Part shown: one piece after another, positions 1-7,958 of the stretch | Numbering within the stretch: position 1 is the stretch's first letter | Layout: each line of letters opens with the position of its first letter | From: WJMT01 sp964611275 | Lineage (GTDB): Bacteria > Acidobacteriota > Aminicenantia > Aminicenantales > Aminicenantaceae | Assembly (NCBI GenBank): GCA_964611275.1 | Contig: CAZSZS010000037.1 | Coordinates: 1-58,281, forward strand | Length of the DNA: 58,281 bases | Direction of reading: 5' to 3' | Program-made: the position numbers and the translations under genes | The notes under the pieces: generated by a model | What the model saw: only the letters and a program-made list of their open reading frames with translations | Databases searched by the model: none | What the model was told of the DNA's origin: nothing

Positions 1-846
1 CTCATTTGTGAGGTGTGATTTGAGATGGATATCCTGGATAGGCTGGAGAAAATAGTTGTAGCCGTTCCCTGCTCTGGTGTAAGCCTCAAAGGAGGTTCCT
101 GTCTCAGCTTGTATTTGACCGGCTGCGTATTGTTCCACAAGAGCCGGCATTTTTTGTTCAATGACCTCCGGTGAAACACCTTCTTTTAAAAGCACATAGG
201 TGTGGACTGAAAAGCTCACATAATTGGGTTGGCGGTCAAAGCCAATGAGCTCTAATGCACCTAAAAAGTCAAATCCGATATGGGAATTTTTCGGGAGGTC
301 ACACACGCCGGTGACCATGAATTCACCCTGGGGAGTAGTGATCTGTTTACCAAGAGCCCCTTCCTCACCAAAATATTTAAGGGCGGTCTCTTTTGTCATC
401 ACAAGGGAATTAGGATTTGGGAAAACAGAATCGGGGTCGCCTTCGATCAAAGGGATGGAAAACATCTTAAAAAAATTAGGCTCTGCAAAACAGAGGCTTT
501 TTTCTTCAAAGGATTTGTCTTCGTACTGAAAAACGACTTCCCCTTGCATTCTAAACACTCTGGTCATGTCTTCAATTTCCGGGAAATCTGTTTTCATGGC
601 AGGGCCTATGCCTGAGGGAATAAAAGCATAGTTCACCACGTTATCCGGATAGATCCTCTCTAAGGCCACCCGGTAGATCCGGGCTTTGTATTCGTGAAAG
701 TTATCATAGGAGAATTCATCCTGCACATTGACCATGATAAGGAAAAAGCAGGCCAATCCCACTGAAAGACCTATGACATTTATCAAAGAAGAGGATTTAT
801 TTTTCCAGAAATTTCTTAATGCGACCTTGATAAGATTTAGTATCAT
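1..846 (-). CDS. ABC transporter permease, MacB/FtsX type (3' end outside window)
   Basis: An open frame begins at an ATG at 846, preceded by an AAAAGGAGCC ribosome site, and runs off the left edge after 282 codons. The product starts MILNLIKVALRNFWKNKSSS, followed by a transmembrane helix at about residues 20-42. A long extracytoplasmic region follows, with segments such as FSIPLIEGDP and LGKQITTPQG. This is the layout of the periplasmic domain of MacB/FtsX-type permeases, which have one N-terminal helix, a large outer domain and three C-terminal helices; the C-terminal helices would lie outside the window. Such permeases act in mechanotransmission or export of lipoproteins, peptides or drugs, and the substrate cannot be told here. 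It lies 103 bp downstream of the DUF5916 gene on the same strand. Family assignment is confident. Confidence 0.85.
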   Translation of the reverse strand, partial: MILNLIKVALRNFWKNKSSSLINVIGLSVGLACFFLIMVNVQDEFSYDNFHEYKARIYRVALERIYPDNVVNYAFIPSGIGPAMKTDFPEIEDMTRVFRMQGEVVFQYEDKSFEEKSLCFAEPNFFKMFSIPLIEGDPDSVFPNPNSLVMTKETALKYFGEEGALGKQITTPQGEFMVTGVCDLPKNSHIGFDFLGALELIGFDRQPNYVSFSVHTYVLLKEGVSPEVIEQKMPALVEQYAAGQIQAETGTSFEAYTRAGNGYNYFLQPIQDIHLKSHLTNE

Positions 847-949
847 TTTTTGGCTCCTTTTTTAAGGTGACCCGGGTTTACTCTTTTCATGAGAATACCC
901 TCTTTTTTGGTTTCTTTAAAAATATAACTTCACGGTTATTTCCTGGCAT

Positions 950-3313
950 TTAATGGGTCCAGGCATACCCGATTTTGATAAAAAATGTTCGATCTGTCTG
1001 GGTTATATCAAGACTTGTCATTCCCAGATAATTGTCCGAATATCCGATAAACACCACGGTCTGGGGGTTGAGTTTATAAGAAAAGAGAAACTGTGTGAAT
1101 ATGGTCTGGGTTTTAGAAGAGACCGGAAAAATATAGAGGTCGGGATTTCGTGTCACATCCAGATATTGAACAATTGCCCGTACAAAGGTACGAACACTAA
1201 AGTTGTATACGAATTTTATTTGCGATAGATTGGCTGTAAAAATCTCATCCTGATTACGGGTGAGCCGCTGGAAAGCATGTTGGAGATTTAGATTTATATG
1301 TTGACCTAGGCTGAACTCAACAAAAGGAAGAAGATTCAATCCCATGGCCTGCCGGGCATTGTTGTAATCTATGGTATCCCCATAAAGAGCGGTCATATTG
1401 AAACGCACACCGCTTACCGGTTTCATTTCAGTGACAATGACAGCCTGGTCCAGGTCGTAGTATTCAGATAAATAGAGCTGCCTTGTGTTTTCATACTGCA
1501 AGACTACGGTTGACTGTAAGGGGCCCTGGTACTGTGTCTGAATGCCAATCTCCCTGTCCGTCAAATCCCCCTCATGATTGTAGATGGCATTTCCCTGCAT
1601 ACTCAATAATATGTTTGTAAACCAGCCTCCTTCTTTTCCCCAAAATCTATAGCCCAGAAATCCGGACCCGCCTCTTATGTCCACTCTGGGGACATATCCG
1701 TAATCGGCCCGAAAATTTGGATTATAGTCTTCATAGCTAAAGAAGTACAGCCAGTTCCTTCCCACACTATGGAATTGAGCTGTGATGGCATCTCCGGATA
1801 ATGGAGTTTTGTTTTGGCTGAATGTGTTTGAGGTCTGTTCCGAGTAGTCGGTTTCGGAATGAAGGTACTGAAAACTGATGCTTTTGGTCCGGGTAAGCCG
1901 GAAAAATCCGTCAAAGCCAGCCACATGGTTGTAGTAGTCATCAGAAACGCGGCCTGTGTAAAGCACTCCGATGTGAGATGTCTGTCCTACATCCCGCCGG
2001 AATCGAAAAACACCGCTGGCTACCTCCTGATCGATGGAAGTGGATGAAGAACCCTGGTTAGAGGGAAATAGAAGATTATTGACTCTGTCATAGGTTCCAA
2101 AAACACCGAAGGCGGTTTTCCCTATTTTACCGGTCAGTTTGAGTCCTCCCATAGGGTCAGCTACGGTCCGGGTAAAAACAGCCTCGATGGGAGTCAAGAA
2201 AAAATCAGCCCCTTCCAGAAAAAAGGGCCTTTTTTCCGGATACCGGATGGCAAACCGGGTGTTGACTTCAAGTTCTCTGACATCTGCCTCTATTTGTGAA
2301 AAATCAGGATTGACAGCGACGTTGAGCATCAAATTAGGGGTAATGCCCCATCTGGCTGTAATCCCCGGATCAGGATCGATGTCCCCGTTTTCCATAGGGC
2401 TGTCAGGGTCTTCAGGAAAATCTTCTCTTCGGTCTGTCCGTATTGTTGTCAGGGTCGGATCAAGTTCGATGTTGAGTCCCGGCGATATCCCCTTCATTCC
2501 TGTTATCTTATTGAACTGGCAGATAGTGCAGGTTCGGTCCCTTTCTCTGGGATGGGATGTCATGCGGTGGCGGACACTTCTTGGGTAGGACCGCTCAATG
2601 CTGAATCCCCATGTCTGGACTTCTGAAGTCTTTGGGAAACGGAGCTGGTTGAAGGAGATCGCTATCTCAGCGGCCCACCCCCAATCTGTAATTTTACCTG
2701 CTGAAGCCCAAATAGTGTCCCAGGAAAAATCTTCATATCCCTCTGATTCACTTAAAATAGCGTCAGCTTGGACGCCTAACGGATTAGCACGGAACTGGAA
2801 GCAACGACGTTCGTCATTGAATGTATCGATCATAAGGCAGATGTGGTCGTCCTGGATAAAGGTATCCACAGAATCACGGTCCATAAGATGAGCCCGAATC
2901 TTTGAAGGATCTGGGTCATAACAGCGCACAGCCACGTAGAAATAATGGTCATCATAGGTCACCAGACAATCAGTATCCACGGGCGCAGGAATGTTGTCGC
3001 CGGGAAGCCATTCATAGGGAAGCTTGATGACAACCGCATCCTTCCAAGCGATTTCATCCAGGCTGCCGTCCACTTTTATCTCTGAAGAGGCTTTGGTTAC
3101 CGAATAATCCTTGGTTTCCCTCTGTTCCTGGAGGTTTGTTTCGCCGGGGGAAGTTAGATTGAATGGGAAGATTTTGTTGGAATCCGCATATGAATGAGCA
3201 AAAACAAGAAAACAGCATAATAGTATTAAAAAGAACCTGGTTATTATTTTAATGATGAAACAGTTGTGTTTCCAAAATATTTTCGGATCATATTTACTGT
3301 TATTGAGAATCAT
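950..3313 (-). CDS. CBM9-like / DUF5916 outer-membrane-type protein
   Basis: 787 aa. An N-terminal hydrophobic segment (about residues 19-43) is a signal peptide. Residues of about 65-235 resemble a family-9 carbohydrate-binding fold (KVDGSLDEIAWKDA, DDHICLMIDTFNDERR). The rest matches the DUF5916 layout, with the typical segment IRYPEKRPFFLEGADFF, alternating aromatic beta strands, and a C-terminus ending FFIKIGYAWTH as in membrane beta-barrels. Proteins of this type are common in Bacteroidota and Acidobacteriota and have no established biochemical function; an outer-membrane location is inferred. The ATG at 3313 has an AGAAGGAAC site 7 bp upstream. A paralogue lies at 14787-17033. Confidence 0.88.
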   Translation of the reverse strand: MILNNSKYDPKIFWKHNCFIIKIITRFFLILLCCFLVFAHSYADSNKIFPFNLTSPGETNLQEQRETKDYSVTKASSEIKVDGSLDEIAWKDAVVIKLPYEWLPGDNIPAPVDTDCLVTYDDHYFYVAVRCYDPDPSKIRAHLMDRDSVDTFIQDDHICLMIDTFNDERRCFQFRANPLGVQADAILSESEGYEDFSWDTIWASAGKITDWGWAAEIAISFNQLRFPKTSEVQTWGFSIERSYPRSVRHRMTSHPRERDRTCTICQFNKITGMKGISPGLNIELDPTLTTIRTDRREDFPEDPDSPMENGDIDPDPGITARWGITPNLMLNVAVNPDFSQIEADVRELEVNTRFAIRYPEKRPFFLEGADFFLTPIEAVFTRTVADPMGGLKLTGKIGKTAFGVFGTYDRVNNLLFPSNQGSSSTSIDQEVASGVFRFRRDVGQTSHIGVLYTGRVSDDYYNHVAGFDGFFRLTRTKSISFQYLHSETDYSEQTSNTFSQNKTPLSGDAITAQFHSVGRNWLYFFSYEDYNPNFRADYGYVPRVDIRGGSGFLGYRFWGKEGGWFTNILLSMQGNAIYNHEGDLTDREIGIQTQYQGPLQSTVVLQYENTRQLYLSEYYDLDQAVIVTEMKPVSGVRFNMTALYGDTIDYNNARQAMGLNLLPFVEFSLGQHINLNLQHAFQRLTRNQDEIFTANLSQIKFVYNFSVRTFVRAIVQYLDVTRNPDLYIFPVSSKTQTIFTQFLFSYKLNPQTVVFIGYSDNYLGMTSLDITQTDRTFFIKIGYAWTH

Positions 3314-3563
3314 ATTATAAGTTCCTTCTTTTGATTGATTTGAATAATTGATTTATTAAAGCAAGGCATGATGAATTAGTTTTTGACTTGAAATATTATT
3401 ATTCATCTTTTCGAAAAATAACAAGCAAGAAGTGTGCCATGTTTTTTTTTATGGGTATTCACTTCTTTTTCGGGAGATTGACTCAAAGAATGTGTATCAG
3501 AGTGAACACCAAATGTCCGATAATGAACATGCCGGCCGCATGAATTGAGAAGGGAAAAGAAGC

Positions 3564-3593
3564 TTGCTTTTTATTATTTTTTTTGGATACAAT
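3564..3593 (+). promoter_or_regulatory. Probable promoter of tRNA-Arg
   Basis: TTGCTT at 3564-3569 and TACAAT at 3588-3593 are 18 bp apart. They lie 14 bp before the mature 5' end of the tRNA, which is a sensible distance for a short leader. Confidence 0.5.
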
Positions 3594-3607
3594 ATGGGGC
3601 AAATCAT

Positions 3608-3680
3608 GCGCCCGTAGCTCAGTGGATAGAGCGGTGGACTTCGAATCCAAAGGTCGGGGGTTCAAATCCCTCCGGGCGCG
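3608..3680 (+). tRNA. tRNA-Arg (anticodon TCG)
   Basis: A 73-nt cloverleaf. The acceptor arms GCGCCCG and CGGGCGC pair perfectly, with discriminator G. The D-arm is GCTC...GAGC, the anticodon loop CTTCGAA gives anticodon TCG (reads CGA, Arg), and the T-loop is TTCAAAT. CCA is not encoded. The first pair of the anticodon stem (GTGGA/TCCAA) is mismatched. The 3' half from the anticodon loop onward is repeated at 5141-5187, so this gene appears to be the integration site of the element that follows. Confidence 0.95.
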
Positions 3681-3686
3681 CTTGCT
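3640..3686 (+). repeat. Left att-like repeat (3' half of tRNA-Arg)
   Basis: Bases 3640-3669 are identical to 5141-5170, and 3670-3686 match 5171-5187 at 14 of 17 positions. Similarity stops just after the GCGCGCTTGCT that follows the tRNA. This is the usual geometry of an attachment site that restores the tRNA 3' end on integration. Confidence 0.8.
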
Positions 3687-3755
3687 TTAAATATATGCTA
3701 ATAGGGGAGTTAGGGGGATTTTTGGGAAGATGTCTTTATATAGAAAATATTAGAA

Positions 3756-4379
3756 CTAGAGAAGCTGCTTTGAAATGTATCTTCTGTGAAAATTTATCAA
3801 AGGATCATAATTTAATTTATCGGCTTCCTGTAGAGCTTGAATATAAATCTTTCTTATTTTAGTAGCCAAAATGATTTCATTTTCCGGAAAATCAAGATAT
3901 GAGTTAAATTGTTCTTTGAGAAAAAGATTTACAATAAATCTTGCCCATCTTCCATTACCGTTATTAAAAGGGTGGATATACACAAGTCTGTGGTGTAGGC
4001 GTGCGGATATTTCGATCACTTCGATTTTTTGTTTGTTCCAATACTCAAAATCATCAATTAACTCTTTCAGCTTTAGTTCTATATGATATTTATCAACACC
4101 AATATTTTTATTTGTTTTCCTTTTTTTCCCTGCCCATTTCCACACTTTTCCAAACATTTCTTTATGTACTTTAAACAGATTGCTATATGTAAATTTAAAC
4201 TCTTTTTTTGACAAAAGATATTTTTTTTGAGCCTCTGTAATATTCTTGAACTCTGCATCATTTAATTCACTTCTAGTAATTATATATTTTGGTAATAGTC
4301 CATCTAAATCTTCTTTAGTTAATGGGGTAGCTCCTGATGGCAGGCCGCGATTTATTTTTTTGTCTGAGTCTGGTTCCAT
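3756..4379 (-). CDS. Fic/DOC family protein (mobile mystery protein B-like)
   Basis: 207 aa. The Fic motif is at residues 136-144 (HPFNNGNGR), with catalytic His136 and a further Arg at 147. The usual acidic residue of HPFx(D/E)GN(G/K)R is Asn140 here. The N-terminal segment ATPLTKEDLDGLLP and the size match the family called mobile mystery protein B, which occurs next to an XRE partner on mobile DNA. Fic proteins transfer AMP or other phosphate-containing groups to target hydroxyls; the target is unknown. The gene overlaps the upstream XRE gene by 28 bp (4352-4379), which points to coupled translation. A toxin-like role is inferred. Confidence 0.9.
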   Translation of the reverse strand: MEPDSDKKINRGLPSGATPLTKEDLDGLLPKYIITRSELNDAEFKNITEAQKKYLLSKKEFKFTYSNLFKVHKEMFGKVWKWAGKKRKTNKNIGVDKYHIELKLKELIDDFEYWNKQKIEVIEISARLHHRLVYIHPFNNGNGRWARFIVNLFLKEQFNSYLDFPENEIILATKIRKIYIQALQEADKLNYDPLINFHRRYISKQLL

Positions 4380-4825
4380 AAACTATCTCTTTTTTTATCA
4401 AGAATTTCCTTTTTCAGGTTTTCAATTTGTGCCATGCTTTCATTTTCTGAGGGGGGTTGTACTTCAATAGCAGAACTTGCCCTATTAATCTTTACTATTT
4501 GTTTTGCTTTTTTGGTTGCTTTCTCATCTAAATATTTAATTATGTTCTTACGAGGGACAAGAGATATCTTTAATTCTGCATTTAATGCGTCTGCTATTTT
4601 ATAAAGAGTAGAGATCTTTGGCATGGCATCTCCACTTTCGATTTGCTGTATAGATCGAAGAGATCGATTGACTTTATTTGCTAATTGTTCTTGAGTCATT
4701 CCTAGTGTTTCTCGAAGGATCTTTATTTGATCTTTGAAGCCGGGATAGTTCAATAGCCATTCAGGTAATTTCTCAATTGATTTAAACTTTTTGCTAATTT
4801 GTTCCGTGAAAAAATATTTAGTCAT
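4352..4825 (-). CDS. XRE-family regulator (mobile mystery protein A-like)
   Basis: 157 aa. A helix-turn-helix spans about residues 33-86 (IKILRETLGMTQEQLANKVN, then SLRSIQQIESGDAMPKISTL). The N-terminal extension EQISKKFKSIEKLPEWL and the Lys-rich C-terminal tail fit the partner of the neighbouring Fic protein. The ATG at 4825 has no Shine-Dalgarno sequence. A strong promoter ends 6 bp before it, so the mRNA is predicted to be leaderless. Three evenly spaced inverted repeats lie over and upstream of that promoter, which suggests autorepression. Whether the protein also neutralises Fic directly cannot be told. Confidence 0.9.
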   Translation of the reverse strand: MTKYFFTEQISKKFKSIEKLPEWLLNYPGFKDQIKILRETLGMTQEQLANKVNRSLRSIQQIESGDAMPKISTLYKIADALNAELKISLVPRKNIIKYLDEKATKKAKQIVKINRASSAIEVQPPSENESMAQIENLKKEILDKKRDSLWNQTQTKK

Positions 4826-4831
4826 ACCAAA

Positions 4832-4860
4832 ATTATACGAAATATAATTTCGTTTTTCAA
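4832..4860 (-). promoter_or_regulatory. Promoter of the XRE-Fic operon
   Basis: Read on the minus strand: TTGAAA (4860-4855), a 17-bp spacer, and a perfect TATAAT (4837-4832). Six bases separate the -10 hexamer from the ATG, so transcription should start at or very near the start codon. The first inverted repeat fills the spacer. Confidence 0.75.
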
Positions 4861-4921
4861 GTTATAAATACGAAATATAATTTCGTAAAAATTATGTTTT
4901 ATATGAAATAATATTTCATAT
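4837..4921. promoter_or_regulatory. Three operator-like inverted repeats, 33 bp apart
   Basis: Copies 1 and 2 (4837-4853 and 4870-4886) are the same 17-mer ACGAAATATAATTTCGT, with 7-bp arms and a 3-bp centre. Copy 3 (4901-4921) has 9-bp arms ATATGAAAT around a 3-bp centre. The centres at 4845, 4878 and 4911 are exactly 33 bp apart, about three helical turns, so bound dimers would lie on one face of the DNA. Binding by the adjacent XRE protein is inferred. Confidence 0.75.
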
Positions 4922-5035
4922 AATTTAATTATGTTATTTCAAAGAACAGTATATAAACTTATCTTCAAAAAATACTAACATCCGTTCTGGACCAAGTTCC
5001 GGGGAGCAGATAATTTTTATTATGTCACAGATTTT

Positions 5036-5072
5036 GCTTAATCTCGCTTAATTTGGCTTAATGGTGCTTAAA
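5036..5072 (+). repeat. Four direct GCTTAAT repeats with a 10-bp period
   Basis: GCTTAAT occurs at 5036, 5046 and 5056, and GCTTAAA at 5066. The period is exactly 10 bp, close to one helical turn, with variable 3-bp gaps. The array lies about 70 bp inside the right tRNA-like boundary, where arm-type sites for a recombinase or its accessory factor would be expected. Function is inferred. Confidence 0.7.
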
Positions 5073-5140
5073 GGAAAATCCTCATTTTCTCGGGGAAAAC
5101 CGGGTTTTTCTCTGGTGCTGAAAATCATAAGGAATGGGAT

Positions 5141-5187
5141 TTCGAATCCAAAGGTCGGGGGTTCAAATCCTCCCGTGCGCGCTTGCT
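5141..5187 (+). repeat. Right att-like repeat (duplicated tRNA-Arg 3' half, not a functional tRNA)
   Basis: It copies the anticodon loop, variable loop and T-arm of tRNA-Arg. It lacks the 5' half and has changes in the acceptor/T-stem region (TCCCGTGCGC in place of CTCCGGGCGC), so it cannot fold as a tRNA. Confidence 0.85.
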
Positions 5188-5221
5188 CTGTTTTCTCCTC
5201 TTTCTTGAGAAAATGTTGGCA

Positions 5222-6379
5222 TTATTGTTTCAAGATTTTGATCAATGTCTCCAGAGCGCGGGGATCTTGGAAATCGCTCAAGGTTTGGATGGCGTACTTC
5301 CTTAAGACAGGATTTTTGTGCTTGAGGGCTATTTGGATGAGATAGGGGAGACCTTGGTCGTCATCCAGGTCCTCCAGGGCCTCGATCGCCCTTTTTTGAA
5401 GGCGGACCGTTTCTGTTTCCTCATTTGCCAGCCTATTGAGTTCCTTTCCCGCTTTTTCGGCAGCTTTATTTCCTAAGGCTTGCACAGCTTCTTCCCTTAC
5501 AGATTGGTCAGGTGCGTGCCGGGCGATGTTTATCAATGCATCCACTGATTCGGGCAGTGCGATATCCTCCAGGGCGGAGGCCGCCTCTTCACGGACTTCA
5601 AGAGAGGGATCATGCATGGCTGTGTGCAGGAGGAGTTCCACAGCCCGGGAATGGTTGTGATCTCCCAGTTCCGATGCTGCGGCTTCTCGAAGTTCCGCCT
5701 CTTCCGCTTCTTCCAGCACAGATTCCAGCAGGGGGATGACTGAGCCCGCAGCATCATGCATTCCGATAGTACGGAGAGCCTCTTTCCGGAGAGAAATGCC
5801 TGAGAAGTCTTGATACATCTCCCACAGCAGCTCCAGGCTTTCTTGATTTCCGGCGTCTCCAAGCCATATCAAAGGATGATTTTCCAGTTCAAAGGGAAAG
5901 TCCAGACTGCAGAGACAGATTCCTTCCGGCTCATTTGAGCCCGGTTTTTGTTTGAAAAGAACGGCCACACTCTTTTCCACTTCCGGAAAATCTTTCTTTT
6001 CCATACGGTTAAGGACCTCCTGTGTGTATTCCTTCAGTTTTTGCTCGGAGTCAATGGTATTGACACGTCCGGACAGGAGGTCTTCCAGGGAAGGAATAGT
6101 GGGTGAGCGGCGCCAGTGCCCTCTTCCAATCATGCCGTTCCAGGAGAAATAATAGATATCTTCCGGCATGACTTTTATGATGGAGTAACCCATCCAGTAT
6201 AAGTCTGTGATGTTCTCAGTTTGGGCCATTTGAAAACCCTGCTGCCGGCGGTTTTGCAGGGTTTTGCTTTGGTCTTTGAGTTTGTGTATGCGGGGATTCT
6301 GCGGAAAAGCCATGCTTAAGCCCGCAAATCCAGCCAGCAAGAAAAAGGCAATGAGTTTTTCGGCGGCAGATCTTCTCAT
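5222..6379 (-). CDS. Exported HEAT-repeat protein
   Basis: 385 aa. The signal peptide is LIAFFLLAGFAGLSMAFP. A non-repetitive N-terminal part (to about residue 185) is followed by about six HEAT/PBS-lyase-type repeats with the phase 'A..AL.D..D..AV..LI.IA...P...VREEAA.AL'. Such repeats form protein-binding scaffolds; no enzymatic motif is visible. The ATG overlaps the stop of the preceding HEAT gene as ATGA. It is the last gene of the sigma/anti-sigma operon, so it is probably under ECF control and acts in the periplasm (inferred). Confidence 0.85.
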   Translation of the reverse strand: MRRSAAEKLIAFFLLAGFAGLSMAFPQNPRIHKLKDQSKTLQNRRQQGFQMAQTENITDLYWMGYSIIKVMPEDIYYFSWNGMIGRGHWRRSPTIPSLEDLLSGRVNTIDSEQKLKEYTQEVLNRMEKKDFPEVEKSVAVLFKQKPGSNEPEGICLCSLDFPFELENHPLIWLGDAGNQESLELLWEMYQDFSGISLRKEALRTIGMHDAAGSVIPLLESVLEEAEEAELREAAASELGDHNHSRAVELLLHTAMHDPSLEVREEAASALEDIALPESVDALINIARHAPDQSVREEAVQALGNKAAEKAGKELNRLANEETETVRLQKRAIEALEDLDDDQGLPYLIQIALKHKNPVLRKYAIQTLSDFQDPRALETLIKILKQ

Positions 6380-7947
6380 TTTTCTTTTAAGATTTCCATC
6401 AGGGCTTCTCTGGCTTTGGGAGTCCCGATTTCGCCCAGAGCTTCCACAGCTGCGGCACGGACTTTAAGACTCTTATCCTTTTTTGCCATTTCTAGAAGGA
6501 CCGGAACAGCGGCATCGTTCTCTGTGTTGCCCAGCTCCATCACGATTCTGCGTCTGAGTTCATCATTGGATTCCTTTTTTGCCATGGCAGCCAGGGCATT
6601 GACCGCTTCTTTGTTTTCCATATCGGAGATCTCTTCCAAACAGGCCCCTCTGACCTCAATAAAGGGGGATTGGTCATAGATCTGCTGGAAAATATTGACG
6701 TACTGGTTCTCTTCCAGTATGTCTTCCAGAACGTATACGGCAGTTACCGCTAATTCTGTCTCGGAGTTACCAACCGCGATATCCATGAGAATTTTCAAGG
6801 CCTCTTTTCTTTCCTGGTCTTCCAGGGCAAAGACAGCGGCTCTTCTCACTCCCAGGTCCCCGGGTTTTTTAATGATATCAATGAGAATGGCCAAAGCTTC
6901 AGGATGTCCGATCTCTCCGATCACATGAACGGCTTCCCGGCGGAGATCGATGTCTTTGGAATTCATGACGATATTTTTTAAAACGGGAATGGTTTTACCC
7001 GGTTGTTCCACATCTTCCAGAGCGTAGAGCGCTTCGCGCTGGATATCGGATGAGGAAGAAGAGTTGATGATTTTTTCCAGGGTGGGGATGACCTTTTCTG
7101 ACTCTATATCACCCAGAGCATGTACGGCAGCGGCAGCGATCTTGGGATCATCTGCTTTTTGCGCCAGGTTTCCCAGAAAAGGAATGACTTCCGGATTTCC
7201 CATATCTCCCAAACTGTAAACAGCTTCCCGGCGGATCTGTGCATTAGGCTCTTTTTCGGCGATCTGCTGTAAGATCTTTAGAGCATTCGCATGCTCCATA
7301 TCTCCGAGTGTACGGACGGCCACCTTGCGCAGTTCCAGATTTTTTTCATTGAGAGCGATGTCTTTCAGCTTTTGAAAGGCAGCCGGGAATTCAAAGTCTT
7401 CCATCATTTCGATGATATGGTGTTTCAGCTTGACGTCTTCACTTTGATCGTAAATGTCGATTATTGAATCGAGGGCAGCCTCGCTTTCTGAATCAGCAAG
7501 AGCGTACAGGGCTTCGAGTCTGACATCTGTTTCATCGTCTTCGATCAGAGACTTCACTAAAGCTTCGTATTCGGGAAAGCCGCTCTTTGTCAGACGTTCT
7601 CCCACGCGGATTAAAGCGGAGCGCGCATCATCTTCCCATCGGCTATCCGGAAAGGTGCGCATGAAATTCCGGTAGCATGCGAACACTTCCTTCAGAGGCT
7701 GTTTTAATTTTTCCTGTGTGTAGCACTTCCAGAAGGAAGCATCATCATGCCAGTCACTAAGCGGGTACTGCTTGATGAAACCTTCCAGGCTTTTTAAAGC
7801 CTGTTCCCAGGATTCATTCAGAACCAGGTTATATGCTTCCCTGTAAGCTTTGGCGTCAGCCTCTTGATTCTCTGCATTCACCCAGACAAAGGATAGGGCT
7901 ACTGAGACAAGAATCATAAAAACATTTAATATGTTTTGTTTTTTCAT
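6376..7947 (-). CDS. Exported TPR-like plus HEAT-repeat protein
   Basis: 523 aa. After a signal peptide (about residues 1-25) comes a short TPR-like section (YNLVLNESWEQALKSLEGFI, then YPLSDWHDDASFWKCYTQEK), as in YbgF-type envelope proteins. From about residue 130 to the end there are roughly eleven to twelve HEAT repeats of about 31 residues (EIRREAVYSLGDMGNPEVIP style). It lies 11 bp downstream of the anti-sigma gene and overlaps the next HEAT gene by 4 bp. A scaffold or sensor role linked to the sigma system is inferred. No catalytic residues are seen. Confidence 0.85.
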   Translation of the reverse strand: MKKQNILNVFMILVSVALSFVWVNAENQEADAKAYREAYNLVLNESWEQALKSLEGFIKQYPLSDWHDDASFWKCYTQEKLKQPLKEVFACYRNFMRTFPDSRWEDDARSALIRVGERLTKSGFPEYEALVKSLIEDDETDVRLEALYALADSESEAALDSIIDIYDQSEDVKLKHHIIEMMEDFEFPAAFQKLKDIALNEKNLELRKVAVRTLGDMEHANALKILQQIAEKEPNAQIRREAVYSLGDMGNPEVIPFLGNLAQKADDPKIAAAAVHALGDIESEKVIPTLEKIINSSSSSDIQREALYALEDVEQPGKTIPVLKNIVMNSKDIDLRREAVHVIGEIGHPEALAILIDIIKKPGDLGVRRAAVFALEDQERKEALKILMDIAVGNSETELAVTAVYVLEDILEENQYVNIFQQIYDQSPFIEVRGACLEEISDMENKEAVNALAAMAKKESNDELRRRIVMELGNTENDAAVPVLLEMAKKDKSLKVRAAAVEALGEIGTPKAREALMEILKEK

Positions 7948-7958
7948 AATAACCTCCC

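Larger units (their letters stand above)
3640..5187. mobile_element. tRNA-Arg-bounded mini-element with a Fic/XRE pair
   Basis: The segment is flanked by direct copies of the tRNA-Arg 3' half (3640-3686 and 5141-5187; the first 30 bp are identical, then 14 of 17). It contains only two genes, a Fic protein and an XRE regulator that resemble the 'mobile mystery protein' B and A families, plus about 300 bp of AT-rich DNA with operators and a phased repeat. It is visibly richer in A+T than its neighbours. No integrase or transposase is present. It could be a decayed island, a satellite mobilised in trans, or an island reduced to its addiction-like cargo. Boundaries are inferred from the repeat. 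Confidence 0.75.
4826..5221. other. Non-coding control and boundary region of the mini-element
   Basis: No credible gene is present. The stretch holds the XRE-Fic promoter with three inverted repeats, an AT-rich part, a four-copy 10-bp-phased repeat at 5036-5072, the duplicated tRNA-Arg 3' half at 5141-5187, and a short tail before the stop of the HEAT-repeat gene. Confidence 0.7.

Noticed and set aside
5036..5072. CRISPR array or replication iterons
   Set aside because: The period is only 10 bp with 3-bp gaps, far too short for CRISPR. There is no replication initiator gene nearby, so an origin is not supported.
5141..5187. Second tRNA-Arg gene
   Set aside because: Only the 3' half is present and the acceptor/T-stem bases are changed, so it cannot form a cloverleaf. 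It is an att-like duplication.
5222..7947. The two HEAT genes as phycobilisome lyases
   Set aside because: The repeats are of the PBS-lyase HEAT type, but both proteins are exported and there are no pigment genes. The resemblance is to the repeat fold only.
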